The translations under genes were made by a program, and so were the position numbers. Under the pieces are notes generated by a model. That model made no database searches. It saw only the letters and a list, made by a program, of their open reading frames with translations, and was not told where the DNA came from. Of a stretch of DNA of 64,000 nucleotides, positions 1 through 10,567 are shown in pieces. Origin of the DNA: Rhodococcus sp. IEGM 1409. Lineage in GTDB: Bacteria > Actinomycetota > Actinomycetes > Mycobacteriales > Mycobacteriaceae. The DNA is taken from NCBI RefSeq assembly GCF_030056735.1, contig NZ_JASHKN010000005.1:100023-164022 (forward strand). The letters are read 5' to 3'. Numbering within the stretch: position 1 is the first letter of the stretch; each line of letters begins with the position of its first letter.

Positions 1-84
1 GGTTGGGTGCCCCCCCCCCTGAAAAAACTCCCCCACCCTATTTTTGTGGGGGGGGGGGGGGGTTGCCCCCCCCCACCACACCGC
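1..84. repeat. C/G homopolymer low-complexity tract
   Basis: The first 84 bases contain runs of C (about 11-19 and 66-74) and a G run of about 16 (47-62), with A5 and T5 stretches between them. The C and G runs could pair as an inverted repeat. It lies just downstream of the leftward acyl-CoA gene, so it could be a terminator-like hairpin, but a homopolymer this long at the window edge could also be a sequencing or assembly artefact. Confidence 0.6.
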
Positions 85-2016
85 CTACTTCAGCCGTACT
101 GCGTCCGTACCCGGACCATCCAACATCGCCGACCCCAGCAGGATATCCGGAATGCCGAACCCGTCGATCAGCGTCTCGACGTGCGGACGCAGGGTGCGGC
201 AACGCTCGTTGATCCCGCGCGTCACGGCCTTCGAACGCTCCACCGACAGATGCCGGTGCTCCATGAACCAGGCCTTGTTCTCCTCGATGACCGACAGTGC
301 GTAGAGGTCGCACACCTCGCCGAAGAGTTCCTTCGTGGCCTCGTCCTCGCACGAGTCGATGCCGGCGACGAAAGCCTCCAGGATGACGCGCTCGATGTGC
401 GCTTGCGCGGCTTTGAGCACGTGGTCCTGCACGAAATTGAACGCGTCGAAGGGGTTCTCCTCGCGCTTCTGTGCGGCCTGCAATCGCCTTGCCGCAGTGG
501 AGAGTAGGTATTCCTCGCGGTCCTCGAACATCTTCATCTGGGTGCCGCGGTTGAAGAGGCTGCCATCCTCTTCGTTGTCCTGGCGGGTGTCGACGATCGT
601 CTGCAGGATCTGCTGCGCCGCCGTGCGCTTCTTGACCACGTCGGAGACCGTCGTAGCGGCGAAGCGCATCCAGTCGACCGGGCTCATGCCGCGTACTTCG
701 TCGGCGTAGGAGGTGAGCAGTTCCTTGGCAACCAACTGCGTCAGAACGTGGTTGTCACCCTCGAACGTTGTGAACACGTCGGTGTCCGCCTTGAGTGCGG
801 TGAGACGGTTCTCCGCGAGATAGCCTGCGCCGCCGCAAGCTTCGCGTGCTTCCTGGATAGCCCGGGTGGCATGCCACGTGTTGGCGGCCTTGAGTCCGGC
901 GGCGCGACCCTCGAGTTCGCGCTGCTCCTGCGGATCCGGGTTCTCGCTGCTCTGGATGTCGTGCATCGCCGCAACAAGTTCGTTCTGTGCGAACTGCAGT
1001 GCGTACGAGCGGGCGATCAACGGCAGCAGACGCTTCTGATGGACGAGGTAGTCCATGATGAGGACCTCGTCATCACTCTTCGGGGCGCTGAACTGCCTGC
1101 GCTGCAGGGCATATCGACCGGCAATGGCCAATCCCACGCGGGCGGCAGCTGCTGCCGAACCTCCGACGGTGACACGTCCGCGAACCAACGTGCCGACCAT
1201 CGTGAAGAAACGACGGTTCGGGTTCTCGATCGCCGAGCTGTAAGTGCCGTCCTCGGCGACATCGGCGTAACGGTTGAGTAGGTTCTCACGCGGGACGCGG
1301 ACCTGGTCGAAGACGATGCGGCCGTTGTCCACGCCGGGTAGTCCGCCCTTGAGTCCGCAGTCGGACGTCGTGACACCGGGGAGGTCGTTGCCGGCGTCGT
1401 CGCGGATCGGCACGACAAAACAGTGGACGCCCTGGCTTTCGCCACCGGTGATCAACTGAGCGAACACCGCCGCGACGGTGGCGTGCTGTGCAGCGCCGCC
1501 GATGTAGTCCTTGCGCGAGGACGGAGTGGGGGAGTTGACGACGAACTCGCCCGTCTCGACGTCGTAGGTTGCCGTGGTCTCGAGTTCTTGTACGTCGCTG
1601 CCGTGGCCGGTCTCGGTCATCGCAAAGCAACCGAGCAGGTCCAGATCGATCAGCGGTTTGACGTATGCCTGGTGGTGACGCTCGGTGCCGAGGTTTTCGA
1701 TGGCGCCGCCGAACAATCCCCACTGGACGCCCGCCTTGACCATCAGCGAGAGGTCGGACATCGCCAGCATCTCGATGCTGGTGACGGCGCCGCCCGCGTC
1801 GCCCGTTCCGCCGTGAGATACCGCGAAACCGTTTGCGGCGTAGCCGAGATCGGCGAGAACCCGCATCTGTTCGAGAGCCTTGGAACGCGCTATGGCGGTG
1901 TTGGGTGTGTAGTGCGGAGCAAAACGTTCGTCGTTCAATTCGCCGCGAACGCGCTCACGCACCTCCCGCCAGCGTCCGTCGAGTGTTGTCCTGAGGTGGT
2001 CCGCTGTGGTGGCCAT
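85..2016 (-). CDS. Acyl-CoA oxidase/dehydrogenase family protein
   Basis: A 643-residue FAD-dependent acyl-CoA oxidase/dehydrogenase-like protein, expected to introduce the 2,3-double bond in an acyl-CoA thioester during beta-oxidation. The central domain carries the flavin/substrate signature CFAMTETGHGSD. Further on are EACGGAGYLAENR and TTFEGDNHVL, which are typical of the oxidase branch, followed by a long C-terminal helical domain that gives it more than the usual 380-400 residues of a short dehydrogenase. The start at 2016 (MATTADHLR) was chosen over an upstream in-frame ATG at 2067 because the extra 17 residues look like leader. It stands alone on the minus strand. Family is clear; oxidase versus dehydrogenase and substrate length are not. 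Confidence 0.88.
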   Translation of the reverse strand: MATTADHLRTTLDGRWREVRERVRGELNDERFAPHYTPNTAIARSKALEQMRVLADLGYAANGFAVSHGGTGDAGGAVTSIEMLAMSDLSLMVKAGVQWGLFGGAIENLGTERHHQAYVKPLIDLDLLGCFAMTETGHGSDVQELETTATYDVETGEFVVNSPTPSSRKDYIGGAAQHATVAAVFAQLITGGESQGVHCFVVPIRDDAGNDLPGVTTSDCGLKGGLPGVDNGRIVFDQVRVPRENLLNRYADVAEDGTYSSAIENPNRRFFTMVGTLVRGRVTVGGSAAAAARVGLAIAGRYALQRRQFSAPKSDDEVLIMDYLVHQKRLLPLIARSYALQFAQNELVAAMHDIQSSENPDPQEQRELEGRAAGLKAANTWHATRAIQEAREACGGAGYLAENRLTALKADTDVFTTFEGDNHVLTQLVAKELLTSYADEVRGMSPVDWMRFAATTVSDVVKKRTAAQQILQTIVDTRQDNEEDGSLFNRGTQMKMFEDREEYLLSTAARRLQAAQKREENPFDAFNFVQDHVLKAAQAHIERVILEAFVAGIDSCEDEATKELFGEVCDLYALSVIEENKAWFMEHRHLSVERSKAVTRGINERCRTLRPHVETLIDGFGIPDILLGSAMLDGPGTDAVRLK

Positions 2017-2076
2017 GGAACCGACGATAGCGCGTAGCGCACCGCGGGCAACCCGGTTCGATCCCAACCCTCACAT

Positions 2077-2424
2077 TCAGCAGGAGCCTGCGGCGCCCGC
2101 TTCGATTCCCTGACGGAAGAGTTCCTTCTCGCTCTCGGACATAGCCTGGTACGAAGGGTCGTTCTCGACGATCTTCAGGAAGTCGGCTCCCGCCGTCTGT
2201 GTCGACGTGTCGCCGCTCTGAACACGCTGCTGAACGTAGACGGACACGGCCGAACACCCGCCGAGAAACGCGGGCTCGGTGCTCGTTGCCGCGGTCGTTC
2301 CAACCGTCTCCGTGGCACTTGGCGGCGACGAAATTGTCGCCTTGTCGTCATTGGAAGCGTCCGAACCACATGATGTGAGAAGAATCGCAGCTGAGACCAT
2401 CAGCGTCGTCAACAGTCGCTTCAT
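2077..2424 (-). CDS. Small secreted lipoprotein, unknown function
   Basis: A 115-residue protein with a type II signal peptide: MKRLL, a hydrophobic stretch, then the lipobox LLTSC with the lipidated Cys near residue 19. The mature part begins with a Ser/Asp/Thr-rich linker and has one small domain containing two further Cys, one of them at the extreme C-terminus (GSC), which could form a disulphide. It ends 60 bp upstream of the acyl-CoA gene start and diverges from hemL. Exported and membrane-anchored by inference; function unknown. Confidence 0.8.
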   Translation of the reverse strand: MKRLLTTLMVSAAILLTSCGSDASNDDKATISSPPSATETVGTTAATSTEPAFLGGCSAVSVYVQQRVQSGDTSTQTAGADFLKIVENDPSYQAMSESEKELFRQGIEAGAAGSC

Positions 2425-2534
2425 GCTCGAAATCGTCTCACGTGAGGTCCGGTTCGACCGGAAAACTCGCCTCGAGCACCGAAGTCCTACACCCTGTCGT
2501 TGTCAGATTCGACAGAACTGGGACACTGGAAGCC

Positions 2535-3860
2535 GTGACTGTGTCTTCCGGTGATCCCGACGTGCATGCAACGAACTCCGCTCGGCTCTTCGAACGTGCC
2601 GGCAACGTGATTCCGGGTGGCGTCAACTCGCCCGTCCGTGCGTTCGGTTCGGTCGGCGGAACACCGCGATTCATCCGCGAGGCGTCCGGCTACACCCTCA
2701 CCGACGTCGACGGGAACAACTACGTCGACCTGGTGTCGTCCTGGGGTCCGATGATTCTCGGGCACGCTCACCCGGCAGTCGTCGAAGCCGTTCGCGAAGC
2801 CGCTCTCAGCGGTCTCTCCTTCGGTGCGCCGACGGAAGGCGAAGTTGCCCTCGCCGAGGAAATCGTCGCCCGCGTCGCGCCCGTGGAAAAGGTTCGCCTG
2901 GTCAACTCCGGAACCGAAGCCACGATGAGCGCAGTCCGCCTCGCCCGCGGATTTACCGGACGCACCAAGATCATCAAGTTCTCCGGTTGCTATCACGGCC
3001 ACGTCGACGCCCTTCTCGCCGACGCCGGATCGGGCCTCGCGACGTTCGGACTGCCGACCTCGCCCGGCGTGACCGGCGCTCAAGCCGAAGACACCATCGT
3101 CGTCCGCTACAACGATCTCGACGCAGTGGCCGCGGCGTTCGACGCCAACCCCGGCGCCATCGCGTGCGTCATCACCGAAGCTGCCGCCGGAAACATGGGC
3201 GCCGTCGCGCCGCTTCCCGGTTTCAACGAGGGCCTGCGTCGCCTCACCCGTGAGCACGGCGCACTCCTGATCATGGACGAGGTGATGACCGGATTCCGCG
3301 TCAGCGCCTCGGGTTGGTACGGCATCGACAACGTCGCCGGCGACCTCTACACCTTCGGCAAGGTCATGAGCGGCGGACTGCCCGCTGCAGCATTCGGTGG
3401 CCGCGCCGACATCATGGGTCACCTCGCACCCGACGGTCCCGTCTACCAGGCCGGCACCCTCTCGGGTAACCCCGTGGCCGTCGCCGCCGGACTCGCAAGC
3501 CTGCGCGCAGCCGACGCCGAGGTGTACGCCAAGCTCGGCCGGAACGCGACCGTCCTCGGGGACCTCATGACCGAAGCGCTCACCGCCGAAGGCGTCGAAC
3601 ACCGCGTGCAGTACGCAGGCACCTTGGTCAGCGTGTTCTTCACCGAGAACACGGTGACCAACTACGACGAAGCCAAAGCCGCGCAAACCTGGCGATTCCC
3701 CGCCTTCTTCCACGCGCTGCTCTCCCGTGGCGTGTACCCGCCGCCGAGCGCATTCGAAGCGTGGTTCGTCTCCGCAGCACTCGACGATCGAGCATTCTCG
3801 ATCATCGCCGACGCCATGCCTCACGCAGCCAAGGCCGCGGCGGCTGCCGTCAAGTCCTGA
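2535..3860 (+). CDS. hemL: Glutamate-1-semialdehyde 2,1-aminomutase
   Basis: HemL converts glutamate-1-semialdehyde to 5-aminolevulinate with PLP in the C5 haem pathway. The 441-residue protein has the family opening [20 protein letters not shown], the aspartate motif [12 protein letters not shown] and the PLP-lysine motif [11 protein letters not shown] (Lys near residue 276). The GTG at 2535 is preferred because the conserved domain begins just after it; an in-frame ATG at 2442 would add 31 unconserved residues. It heads a plus-strand run of cytochrome c maturation genes, so haem supply and haem attachment sit together, as in mycobacteria. Confidence 0.95.
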   Translation: MTVSSGDPDVHATNSARLFERAGNVIPGGVNSPVRAFGSVGGTPRFIREASGYTLTDVDGNNYVDLVSSWGPMILGHAHPAVVEAVREAALSGLSFGAPTEGEVALAEEIVARVAPVEKVRLVNSGTEATMSAVRLARGFTGRTKIIKFSGCYHGHVDALLADAGSGLATFGLPTSPGVTGAQAEDTIVVRYNDLDAVAAAFDANPGAIACVITEAAAGNMGAVAPLPGFNEGLRRLTREHGALLIMDEVMTGFRVSASGWYGIDNVAGDLYTFGKVMSGGLPAAAFGGRADIMGHLAPDGPVYQAGTLSGNPVAVAAGLASLRAADAEVYAKLGRNATVLGDLMTEALTAEGVEHRVQYAGTLVSVFFTENTVTNYDEAKAAQTWRFPAFFHALLSRGVYPPPSAFEAWFVSAALDDRAFSIIADAMPHAAKAAAAAVKS

Positions 3861-3927
3861 CACGTTCAAGCCCGAGCAACACCCGCACGCTTCCGACATC
3901 CATCATCTTCAGCGAGGACCCTCGACT

Positions 3928-4587
3928 GTGACCGACGCCGATCACCCCGACCACACGTCCACCCGCACTATCGTCCACGTCCTTCGCCACGGCGAAGTTC
4001 ACAACCCGCGCGGGATCCTCTACGGACGGCTCCCGGGCTTCCGGTTGTCGGTGGCGGGCGAAGCACAGGCTCGTGCGGTCGCGTCCGTGCTCGCCGATCA
4101 CGACATCACCCACGTGGTCGCGTCGCCGCTGCAGCGCGCGCAGGAAACCGCGACTCCGATCGCCGAGGCACACAAGCTCGACATCGTCACCGACGAGAAC
4201 CTCATCGAGGCAGGCAACGAGTTCGAGGGTCTCAAGGTTGCCGTCGGCGACGGTGCGCTCTCCCGTCCGCGTCACTGGTGGAAACTGCGTGACCCGTTCA
4301 CCCCGTCCTGGGGCGAGCCCTACTTGCAGATCGCACATCGCATGCTGGCAGCCGTCAACGCCGCACGCGTCGCGGCAGTCGGACACGAAGCCGTCGTCGT
4401 CAGCCATCAGCTTCCGGTCTGGACTCTGCGTCGATTCCTGCAGGGTGAGCGTCTCTGGCACGATCCCCGTCACCGTCAGTGCGGTCTGGCCTCGTTGACG
4501 TCACTGGTCTACGAAGGCGACACCTTGGTCGACATCGTCTACTCCGAACCCGCCGGCGCCTCCGACCCGAGAGTGACAGGAGCATGA
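3928..4587 (+). CDS. Histidine phosphatase (phosphoglycerate mutase-like) family protein
   Basis: A 219-residue histidine phosphatase superfamily protein. The phosphohistidine motif LRHGEVHNP is near residues 15-23, with a later catalytic His in VVVSHQLPVW. The GTG at 3928 follows an AGCGAGGA ribosome-binding site and starts just before the domain; the open frame runs further upstream without homology. Its TGA overlaps the ATG of the next gene (ATGA), indicating translational coupling with the thioredoxin-like gene. The conserved place between hemL and the cytochrome c genes suggests a role tied to that pathway, but the substrate cannot be inferred. Confidence 0.87.
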   Translation: MTDADHPDHTSTRTIVHVLRHGEVHNPRGILYGRLPGFRLSVAGEAQARAVASVLADHDITHVVASPLQRAQETATPIAEAHKLDIVTDENLIEAGNEFEGLKVAVGDGALSRPRHWWKLRDPFTPSWGEPYLQIAHRMLAAVNAARVAAVGHEAVVVSHQLPVWTLRRFLQGERLWHDPRHRQCGLASLTSLVYEGDTLVDIVYSEPAGASDPRVTGA

Positions 4588-5213
4588 CTCCGCTCCGCTC
4601 CGGTGGCATGATTTCGCGCCGCATCGCCGCAGTACTGGCAGTCGCTGCGTCCGCGATGCTCCTTCTCTCGTCCTGCGCGACCGGCGACGACGCCGTCGCA
4701 CAGGGCGGAACTTTCGACTTCGTCTCACCGGGCGGACAAACCAAGATCTTCTACGATCCGCCGTCCGACCGAGGCACCATCGGCAACCTCTCCGGGCCCG
4801 ACCTGATGAACGAAGGCCAGAAGGTCGGCGTCGACGACTTCGAAGGCAAGGTCGTCGTCCTCAACGTCTGGGGTCAGTGGTGTGGACCGTGCCGGGCCGA
4901 AGCCGACGATCTTGAACAGGTCTACGAGCAGACCAAGGATTCTGGCGTGCAGTTCCTCGGTATCAACGTCCGCGACGACACCAAGAACAAGGCGCAGGAC
5001 TTCGTGGTCGACAACAAGGTCTCGTACCCGTCGATCTACGACCCGTCGATGCGCTCGCTGATTGCCCTCGGCAAGGGCTACCCCACGTCGGTCATTCCGA
5101 CGACGATCGTCCTCGATCGCCAGCACCGCGTCGCCGCGGTATTTCTCCAAGAACTTCTCGCCGAGGATTTGCTGCCCGTCGTCCAGCGAATAGCTCAGGA
5201 AGACGCGCAGTAG
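4584..5213 (+). CDS. TlpA/ResA-like lipoprotein thiol-disulphide oxidoreductase
   Basis: A 209-residue extracytoplasmic thioredoxin-fold protein. It has an N-terminal lipoprotein signal with lipobox LLSSC (Cys about residue 31) and an AhpC/TSA-Redoxin domain with the active site WCGPC in [10 protein letters not shown]. Proteins of this type reduce the CXXCH haem-binding cysteines of apocytochrome c outside the membrane, taking electrons from CcdA, which is the next gene only two bases downstream. The start at 4584 overlaps the previous stop; an alternative Met is 8 codons in (4608). Confidence 0.9.
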   Translation: MTPLRSGGMISRRIAAVLAVAASAMLLLSSCATGDDAVAQGGTFDFVSPGGQTKIFYDPPSDRGTIGNLSGPDLMNEGQKVGVDDFEGKVVVLNVWGQWCGPCRAEADDLEQVYEQTKDSGVQFLGINVRDDTKNKAQDFVVDNKVSYPSIYDPSMRSLIALGKGYPTSVIPTTIVLDRQHRVAAVFLQELLAEDLLPVVQRIAQEDAQ

Positions 5214-5215
5214 AC

Positions 5216-6064
5216 ATGACAACCACGACCACCACGCTGCTGGCCGGCAGCGAAACACTGAGTGCCGGTGTGGGCGAAGCGTTTCAGAACGCGGCGTCGT
5301 CCGGTCCGCTTCTGCTGGCCCTCGGTGCCTGCGTTCTCGCCGGTCTGGTGTCGTTCGCTTCACCGTGCGTCGTGCCGCTCGTTCCCGGCTATCTTTCCTA
5401 CCTCGCCGGCGTCGTCGGCGCCGACGCCCCCGCGATCACCGCCGACGAGGCGAGGACCCGGACGATCACCCGGAGCAGCCGCCTGAGGGTCGCCGGTGCG
5501 GCCGGACTGTTCGTCGCCGGCTTCACCGTTGTCTTCGTTCTCGCCACCGCGTCGGTGTTCGGCGTGATCTCGACTCTGCTCGTCAACCGCGAGGTCCTGA
5601 TGCGCGTGGGCGGTGTGGTCACGATCGCGATGGGTCTGGTGTTCATCGGACTGATCCCAGCGCTGCAGAAGGACGTTCGTTTCGAACCGCGTCGTGTGTC
5701 GTCACTGGTGGGGGCGCCGCTGCTCGGGGGAGTGTTCGCGCTGGGGTGGACGCCATGCCTCGGACCGACATTGGCAGGCGTGATGTCCGTAGCCGCGGGA
5801 ACCGACGGGATGACCGCCGCGCGTGGTGTCACGTTGATCGTCGCGTACTGCATCGGACTCGGCCTGCCGTTCATCTTTCTGGCGCTGGGGTCGGCGCGTG
5901 CGCTGACCGGCGTCGGCTGGTTGCGTCGTAATGCACGCACCATTCAAATTTTCGGCGGAATCATGTTGGTGGCAGTGGGAATCGCCCTCGTCACAGGCGC
6001 GTGGGACCAGTTCGTCGGCTGGGTTCGCGACGCATTTATCTCGGAGGTGACGCTGCCGATATGA
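5216..6064 (+). CDS. ccdA: Cytochrome c biogenesis protein CcdA (DsbD-like)
   Basis: A 282-residue polytopic membrane protein of the CcdA/DsbD transmembrane family that passes reducing power from cytoplasmic thioredoxin to TlpA/ResA-type proteins. Two conserved Cys-Pro environments are visible: [19 protein letters not shown] near the N-terminus and [13 protein letters not shown] in the middle, the usual redox pair. About six hydrophobic segments are present. It starts two bases after the TlpA-like stop and its end overlaps the resB ATG. Confidence 0.93.
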   Translation: MTTTTTTLLAGSETLSAGVGEAFQNAASSGPLLLALGACVLAGLVSFASPCVVPLVPGYLSYLAGVVGADAPAITADEARTRTITRSSRLRVAGAAGLFVAGFTVVFVLATASVFGVISTLLVNREVLMRVGGVVTIAMGLVFIGLIPALQKDVRFEPRRVSSLVGAPLLGGVFALGWTPCLGPTLAGVMSVAAGTDGMTAARGVTLIVAYCIGLGLPFIFLALGSARALTGVGWLRRNARTIQIFGGIMLVAVGIALVTGAWDQFVGWVRDAFISEVTLPI

Positions 6065-7725
6065 CAGCTGACGACAATAACGACAACCCGACACCCGTGC
6101 TGCCTAAGCAGTCGGTGATCGGTCGAGTCGTTGCACTCGGGCGCAACACCTGGCGCGGGCTCACCTCGATGCGGACCGCGCTGGTTCTGCTGTTTCTCCT
6201 CGCACTCGCTGCGATCCCCGGCGCCCTGCTGCCACAGCGAACCCTCAACGAGGGCAAGGTCGCCGACTACATCGCCGCGCGACCGACGCTCGGTCCGTGG
6301 ATGGACCGCCTCGAACTGTTCGACGTGTTCAGCAGCTTCTGGTTCACCGCGATCTACGCATTGCTCTTCATCTCGCTGGTCGGCTGCATCCTGCCGCGTT
6401 GTGTGGAGCACGCAAAGGCACTGCGCACGCGTCCGGTGAATGCGCCGCGTAACCTCGCTCGTCTGCCGCACCACACCACGAGCGTCGTGGACGGCGAGAC
6501 TCCCGACGAACTTGCTGCCCGTGTGTCGAAAGAACTGCGTGGTTGGCGCGTCGAAACGCGCCTCGGCGATACGAAATCACGACGCGAAGGCGAGATCACC
6601 ATCTCGGCGGAGAAGGGATACCTCCGCGAATTCGGCAACCTCGTGTTCCACCTGTCGCTGGTCGGGCTGCTGATCGCGATCGCCGCGGGCAAGTTGTTCG
6701 GCTACGAAGGCAATCGCATCGTCATCGCCAACGACGGCCCCGGGTTCTGCACTACGTCGCCGGCGGTGTTCGACTCGTTCGTCGCGGGCCTGAGCCTCGA
6801 CGGCACCGGCATGACGCCGCTGTGTGTCCGTGTGAAGAACTTCCAGGCCGACTACCTCGAGACCGGTCAGGCCGAGATGTTCACCTCGGACATCTCGTAC
6901 CAGGCAGGCGACGACCTCGACTCCGATACGTGGCGGGACACGACCATTCAGGTGAACCACCCGCTGCGGATCGCCGGCGATCGTGTGTACCTGCAGGGAC
7001 ACGGATACGCGCCGACCTTCACCGTCACGTTCCCGAACGGCGAGACCCGTACCGAGACGCTTCAGTGGCGTCCGGACGACGCCACGACGTTCCTGAGCAG
7101 TGGCGCGATGCGTTTCGACCCGCCGGGCGGCATGTATCCGGATGCGGACGAGCGTCGGAAGAATCAGATTGCCATCGAAGGATTGTTCGCGCCCACCGCG
7201 CTGTTCCACGGCAACCTTCTGTCGTCGAGTTACCCGGCGATGAACGATCCGGCAGTCGCGATCGACATCTACAAGGGCGACACCGGACTCGATACCGGTA
7301 ACCCGCAATCGCTCTTCGAACTCAACACCGAACTGATCAATCAGGGTCGACTGGTCAAGCAGGACCGAGTCAACCTTTTCCCGGGGGAGAGCGCGACGCT
7401 TGCCGACGGAACCCAGGTGCGATTCGACGGTGCCGTCGACTTCGTGAACCTTCAGGTTTCGCACGATCCCGCTCAGGTGTGGGTGTTGGTTTCGGCGTTG
7501 ACGATGATGGCGGGTCTGCTCGTCTCGCTCGTGATCAAGCGTCGCCGCGTCTGGGCACGTATCTATCCAGATGACGAACGACGTACTGTAGTAGAACTTG
7601 GTGGGCTTGCCCGCACCGACCACGCAGGCTGGGGCGACGAGTTCGACCGCCTCGCCGACCGCTTGCTGAAAAGCAATCCGACCACCGCGGTGACCGAACC
7701 GCACGCGCAGGAGAACGCCCGATGA
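6061..7725 (+). CDS. resB: Cytochrome c biogenesis protein ResB
   Basis: A 554-residue ResB family protein, one half of the system II haem transporter/synthetase with CcsB. It has N-terminal transmembrane segments ([20 protein letters not shown], a second after residue 90 and a third near 200), a large extracytoplasmic domain and a final segment before the C-terminal tail. The start at 6061 makes an ATGA overlap with ccdA; upstream in-frame codons are not needed. It overlaps ccsB by 4 bp at its 3' end, so the complex partners are translationally coupled. Confidence 0.93.
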   Translation: MTADDNNDNPTPVLPKQSVIGRVVALGRNTWRGLTSMRTALVLLFLLALAAIPGALLPQRTLNEGKVADYIAARPTLGPWMDRLELFDVFSSFWFTAIYALLFISLVGCILPRCVEHAKALRTRPVNAPRNLARLPHHTTSVVDGETPDELAARVSKELRGWRVETRLGDTKSRREGEITISAEKGYLREFGNLVFHLSLVGLLIAIAAGKLFGYEGNRIVIANDGPGFCTTSPAVFDSFVAGLSLDGTGMTPLCVRVKNFQADYLETGQAEMFTSDISYQAGDDLDSDTWRDTTIQVNHPLRIAGDRVYLQGHGYAPTFTVTFPNGETRTETLQWRPDDATTFLSSGAMRFDPPGGMYPDADERRKNQIAIEGLFAPTALFHGNLLSSSYPAMNDPAVAIDIYKGDTGLDTGNPQSLFELNTELINQGRLVKQDRVNLFPGESATLADGTQVRFDGAVDFVNLQVSHDPAQVWVLVSALTMMAGLLVSLVIKRRRVWARIYPDDERRTVVELGGLARTDHAGWGDEFDRLADRLLKSNPTTAVTEPHAQENAR

Positions 7726-8684
7726 CAACCAACGAGACACTCGCGCAGTACAGCGACTGGGCCTTCAAGTCCGCCTTCACCGTGCTCGTTCTGGCGTTTG
7801 TGCTGCTCATCGTGCAGTACGCGTCGGCCAGAGCCAAGGCGGTTCAGGACAAGGAACTGGTCTCGGCCGGGGGAGTCGACGCTTCCGTGCCGGGCAGGGT
7901 CGCTGAGACTCCGACCAAGTCGCTCTCGGAGCGATTCGGCGGAATGGGCCGAGCTGTCCTGGTCGTCGGAACGGTACTGATCATCGCGTCGATCGTGCTG
8001 CGCGGATTTGCGACGGAACGATTCCCGCTCGGCAACATGTACGAATTCGTGGCGATGGCATGTGCGGCGTCGTTGCTGGTCGGGCACGTCCTGTTGATCA
8101 AGCCGGCTTACCGTCCGATGTGGGTCTTCCTGCTGGTACCCGTTCTGATTCTGATGTTCCTCGCCGGCACGGTCCTCTACGCCGACGCGGCTCCTGTGGT
8201 TCCGGCGCTGCGCTCGTACTGGCTTCCGATTCACGTGACGATCGTCAGCGTCGGCTCCGGCATCTTCATGATCGGCGGTATCGCGAGCCTCCTGTTCCTG
8301 CTGCGACTGAAGTTCCCGCCCGGTGACGAAGGCACGAGCATCGGCGGCCGGATCGCAGAGCGACTGCCGGACGCCCAAACTCTCGACCGCTTGGCATACA
8401 AGAGCACGATCATCGCGTTTCCGCTGTTCGGCGCAGGCGTGATACTCGGTGCCATCTGGGCGGAAGCTGCATGGGGACGCTTCTGGGGTTGGGATCCCAA
8501 GGAGACGATGTCCTTCATCGCCTGGGTGATCTACGCGGCCTACCTGCATGCGAGGGCAACGTCCGGGTGGCGGGAGACGAAGGCTGCTTGGATCAACATC
8601 GCCGGTTTCGTTGCGATGCTGTTCAATCTCTTCATCATCAACATGGTCGTCTCCGGCTTGCACTCCTACGCGGGACTCAACTGA
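7722..8684 (+). CDS. ccsB: Cytochrome c biogenesis protein CcsB (CcsA/ResC type)
   Basis: A 320-residue polytopic protein that with ResB carries haem across the membrane and attaches it to apocytochromes. The tryptophan-rich WWD-type haem motif is seen as WGRFWGWDPKETMSFIAW near residues 245-265, with conserved His residues before and after. It starts in an ATGA overlap with resB and closes the hemL-ccs run; the next gene is 142 bp away, past a probable promoter region. Confidence 0.94.
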   Translation: MTTNETLAQYSDWAFKSAFTVLVLAFVLLIVQYASARAKAVQDKELVSAGGVDASVPGRVAETPTKSLSERFGGMGRAVLVVGTVLIIASIVLRGFATERFPLGNMYEFVAMACAASLLVGHVLLIKPAYRPMWVFLLVPVLILMFLAGTVLYADAAPVVPALRSYWLPIHVTIVSVGSGIFMIGGIASLLFLLRLKFPPGDEGTSIGGRIAERLPDAQTLDRLAYKSTIIAFPLFGAGVILGAIWAEAAWGRFWGWDPKETMSFIAWVIYAAYLHARATSGWRETKAAWINIAGFVAMLFNLFIINMVVSGLHSYAGLN

Positions 8685-8826
8685 TCCTCTCGAGGTACCG
8701 TGGGTGGCTGCCGACCGGTTTGTAGGTATTACCGGTAGGTAGGTCAGGGGCGGCACCAGCTACGATGCAGCTCGGTCAATAACTAGCTGTCTGGTAGCTG
8801 CGGGATCGACGAGGGGGAACGGCGAG

Positions 8827-10542
8827 ATGGCCGACAAGATCGAAGACGCCGGAGCAGGGTTGTGGGAGCCGGTGCGCCCTGCCGAGCCGACGCGGCGCGA
8901 GCCGCGCGCATCCGCGCCCGAGCCGTCATCCGACTCGGTTCCCAGCGACGTTCGCAGTCTCTTCGTGGCCCCGGTCGACTCCGGTCGGCTCCAGGAAGTA
9001 GCCGGCCAGGCGCCCAGTGCACCCGCCCAGCCGCCGCTGACGACCCCGGCGACTCCGGCGGCAGGAACAACTCAATCTCCAGGATCAGCTCAAGCCCCGG
9101 GCCCGAAGGCTCCGGCTTCTAACACTCCGGCTCCTAAAACTTCGGGCCCCAAAACTCCGGTCATCCAGTACCCGGCGGCGCAGCCCGGTCCGATCGACGG
9201 CCAGTTCTCGACTTCGCCCGCGATGCCGATGCAAACCTATGAACCCACGAATCGTGCAGGATCAGTCCAGAACTCGCAGCCCGTCCAGAACCCGCAGCCC
9301 GTCCAGAGATCGCAGCCCGTCCAGAACCAACCCGGTCCGACCGCGCACCCATCTGCGAGACCGCTCCAGCAACCGCAGGCACCTTCGCCCGGCATGCATC
9401 AGCCCAATCCCGTGATTCGGCAGTTCGGTCATCCCGGCTCCTCGCCGGTACAGAACGGTCAAGCGTTGCAGAATGGTCACACTCTGCAGAACGGGCAGGC
9501 GATGCCGGTTTCTCCGCCGCCGGCGGCACCGGTTCACCCTCCGATACAGCAGGCCGGATTCAACGCCGCTCCCGGCAATCGCCCCGAACCGGCTCTTCCG
9601 ATGACCGCGCAAGACCTCTCGGCTGCGCTCCTCGTCAAGCCTGTCCGGCCAGCCCCGGCCGGAGGCTGGCGCAAGGCGCTGTACACGATGTCCGGCCGAT
9701 CGGTGAACCTCGGGAACGGCGCGAAAGATCAGCATGTCGTCGAGTTGACGCGCCAGATCAACCAGCCGCTGCAGGGCTGCTACAAGGTTGCGGTGCTCAG
9801 TCTCAAAGGTGGCGTCGGCAAAACCACGACAACTGCGACGCTGGGATCGATGTTCGCATCGATTCGCGGCGATCGCGTCGTCGCAGTCGATGCAAACCCG
9901 GACCGGGGAACCCTGAGTCAGAAAATCCCGCTCGAGACGCCGGCGACTGTGCGTAACCTGCTGCGTGACGAGAACAGTATCGAGAAGTACAGCGACGTCA
10001 GAGGCTATACATCGCAGAACCACCACCGGCTCGAAGTGCTTGCGTCCGACAGTGATCCAGCAGTGTCGGAGGCATTCAGCGGCGTGGACTACACGCGCAC
10101 GGTCGACATGCTCGAAAAGTTCTACAGCATAGTTCTGACCGACTGCGGCACCGGCTTGATGCACTCGGCGATGCAGGCCATTCTCGAGGGTGCAGATTCG
10201 TTGATCGTCGTCAGTTCCGGATCCGTCGACGGTGCGCGTAGTGCCTCCGCGACACTTGATTGGCTCGACGCTCACGGTTACAGCAGGCTGGTCGCCACGT
10301 CCGTAGCCGTCATCAACGCGGTGCGGCCTCGCTCGGGCAAGGTTGATCTACCGCGGGTCGTCGAGCACTTCGAGCAGCGCTGTCGAGCGGTGAGGTTGAT
10401 TCCGTTCGACCCGCATTTGGAAGAGGGCGCGGAAATCGATCTGGACCGGCTGCGTCCAGGTACTCGGGAAGCGGTGCTGGAATTGGCTGCAGTGGTTGCG
10501 CAGGACTTTCCGGCCTCCCCGTTCGGGTTGCCGGGGCGGTAA
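8827..10542 (+). CDS. Proline-rich MinD/ParA-like ATPase
   Basis: A 571-residue protein in two parts. Residues 1-250 are a low-complexity Pro/Gln/Ala region with short repeats (PVQNPQPVQ-like, then three NGQALQNG-like units). Residues about 300-560 are a SIMIBI ATPase with the deviant Walker A motif KGGVGKT (327-333), followed by VVAVDANPDRGTLS and a DCGTG switch motif. This layout resembles actinobacterial proteins that use MinD-type ATPases with disordered tails, including some linked to ESX secretion. Start at 8827 follows a GGGGGAAC-rich leader. It follows ccsB, as MinD-like genes do in related genomes. Partner and cargo unknown. Confidence 0.82.
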   Translation: MADKIEDAGAGLWEPVRPAEPTRREPRASAPEPSSDSVPSDVRSLFVAPVDSGRLQEVAGQAPSAPAQPPLTTPATPAAGTTQSPGSAQAPGPKAPASNTPAPKTSGPKTPVIQYPAAQPGPIDGQFSTSPAMPMQTYEPTNRAGSVQNSQPVQNPQPVQRSQPVQNQPGPTAHPSARPLQQPQAPSPGMHQPNPVIRQFGHPGSSPVQNGQALQNGHTLQNGQAMPVSPPPAAPVHPPIQQAGFNAAPGNRPEPALPMTAQDLSAALLVKPVRPAPAGGWRKALYTMSGRSVNLGNGAKDQHVVELTRQINQPLQGCYKVAVLSLKGGVGKTTTTATLGSMFASIRGDRVVAVDANPDRGTLSQKIPLETPATVRNLLRDENSIEKYSDVRGYTSQNHHRLEVLASDSDPAVSEAFSGVDYTRTVDMLEKFYSIVLTDCGTGLMHSAMQAILEGADSLIVVSSGSVDGARSASATLDWLDAHGYSRLVATSVAVINAVRPRSGKVDLPRVVEHFEQRCRAVRLIPFDPHLEEGAEIDLDRLRPGTREAVLELAAVVAQDFPASPFGLPGR

Positions 10543-10567
10543 TCGGATAGCCGGGTGAGCCCGGACG

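Noticed and set aside
2487-3899. A 470-codon minus-strand frame opposite hemL
   Set aside because: It is the antisense shadow of hemL in high-GC DNA: Gly/Val/Asp-rich with no motif, while hemL has a complete domain.
7563-8756. Long minus-strand frame opposite ccsB
   Set aside because: Arg/His/Asp-rich composition typical of antisense frames; ccsB and resB are certain on the other strand.
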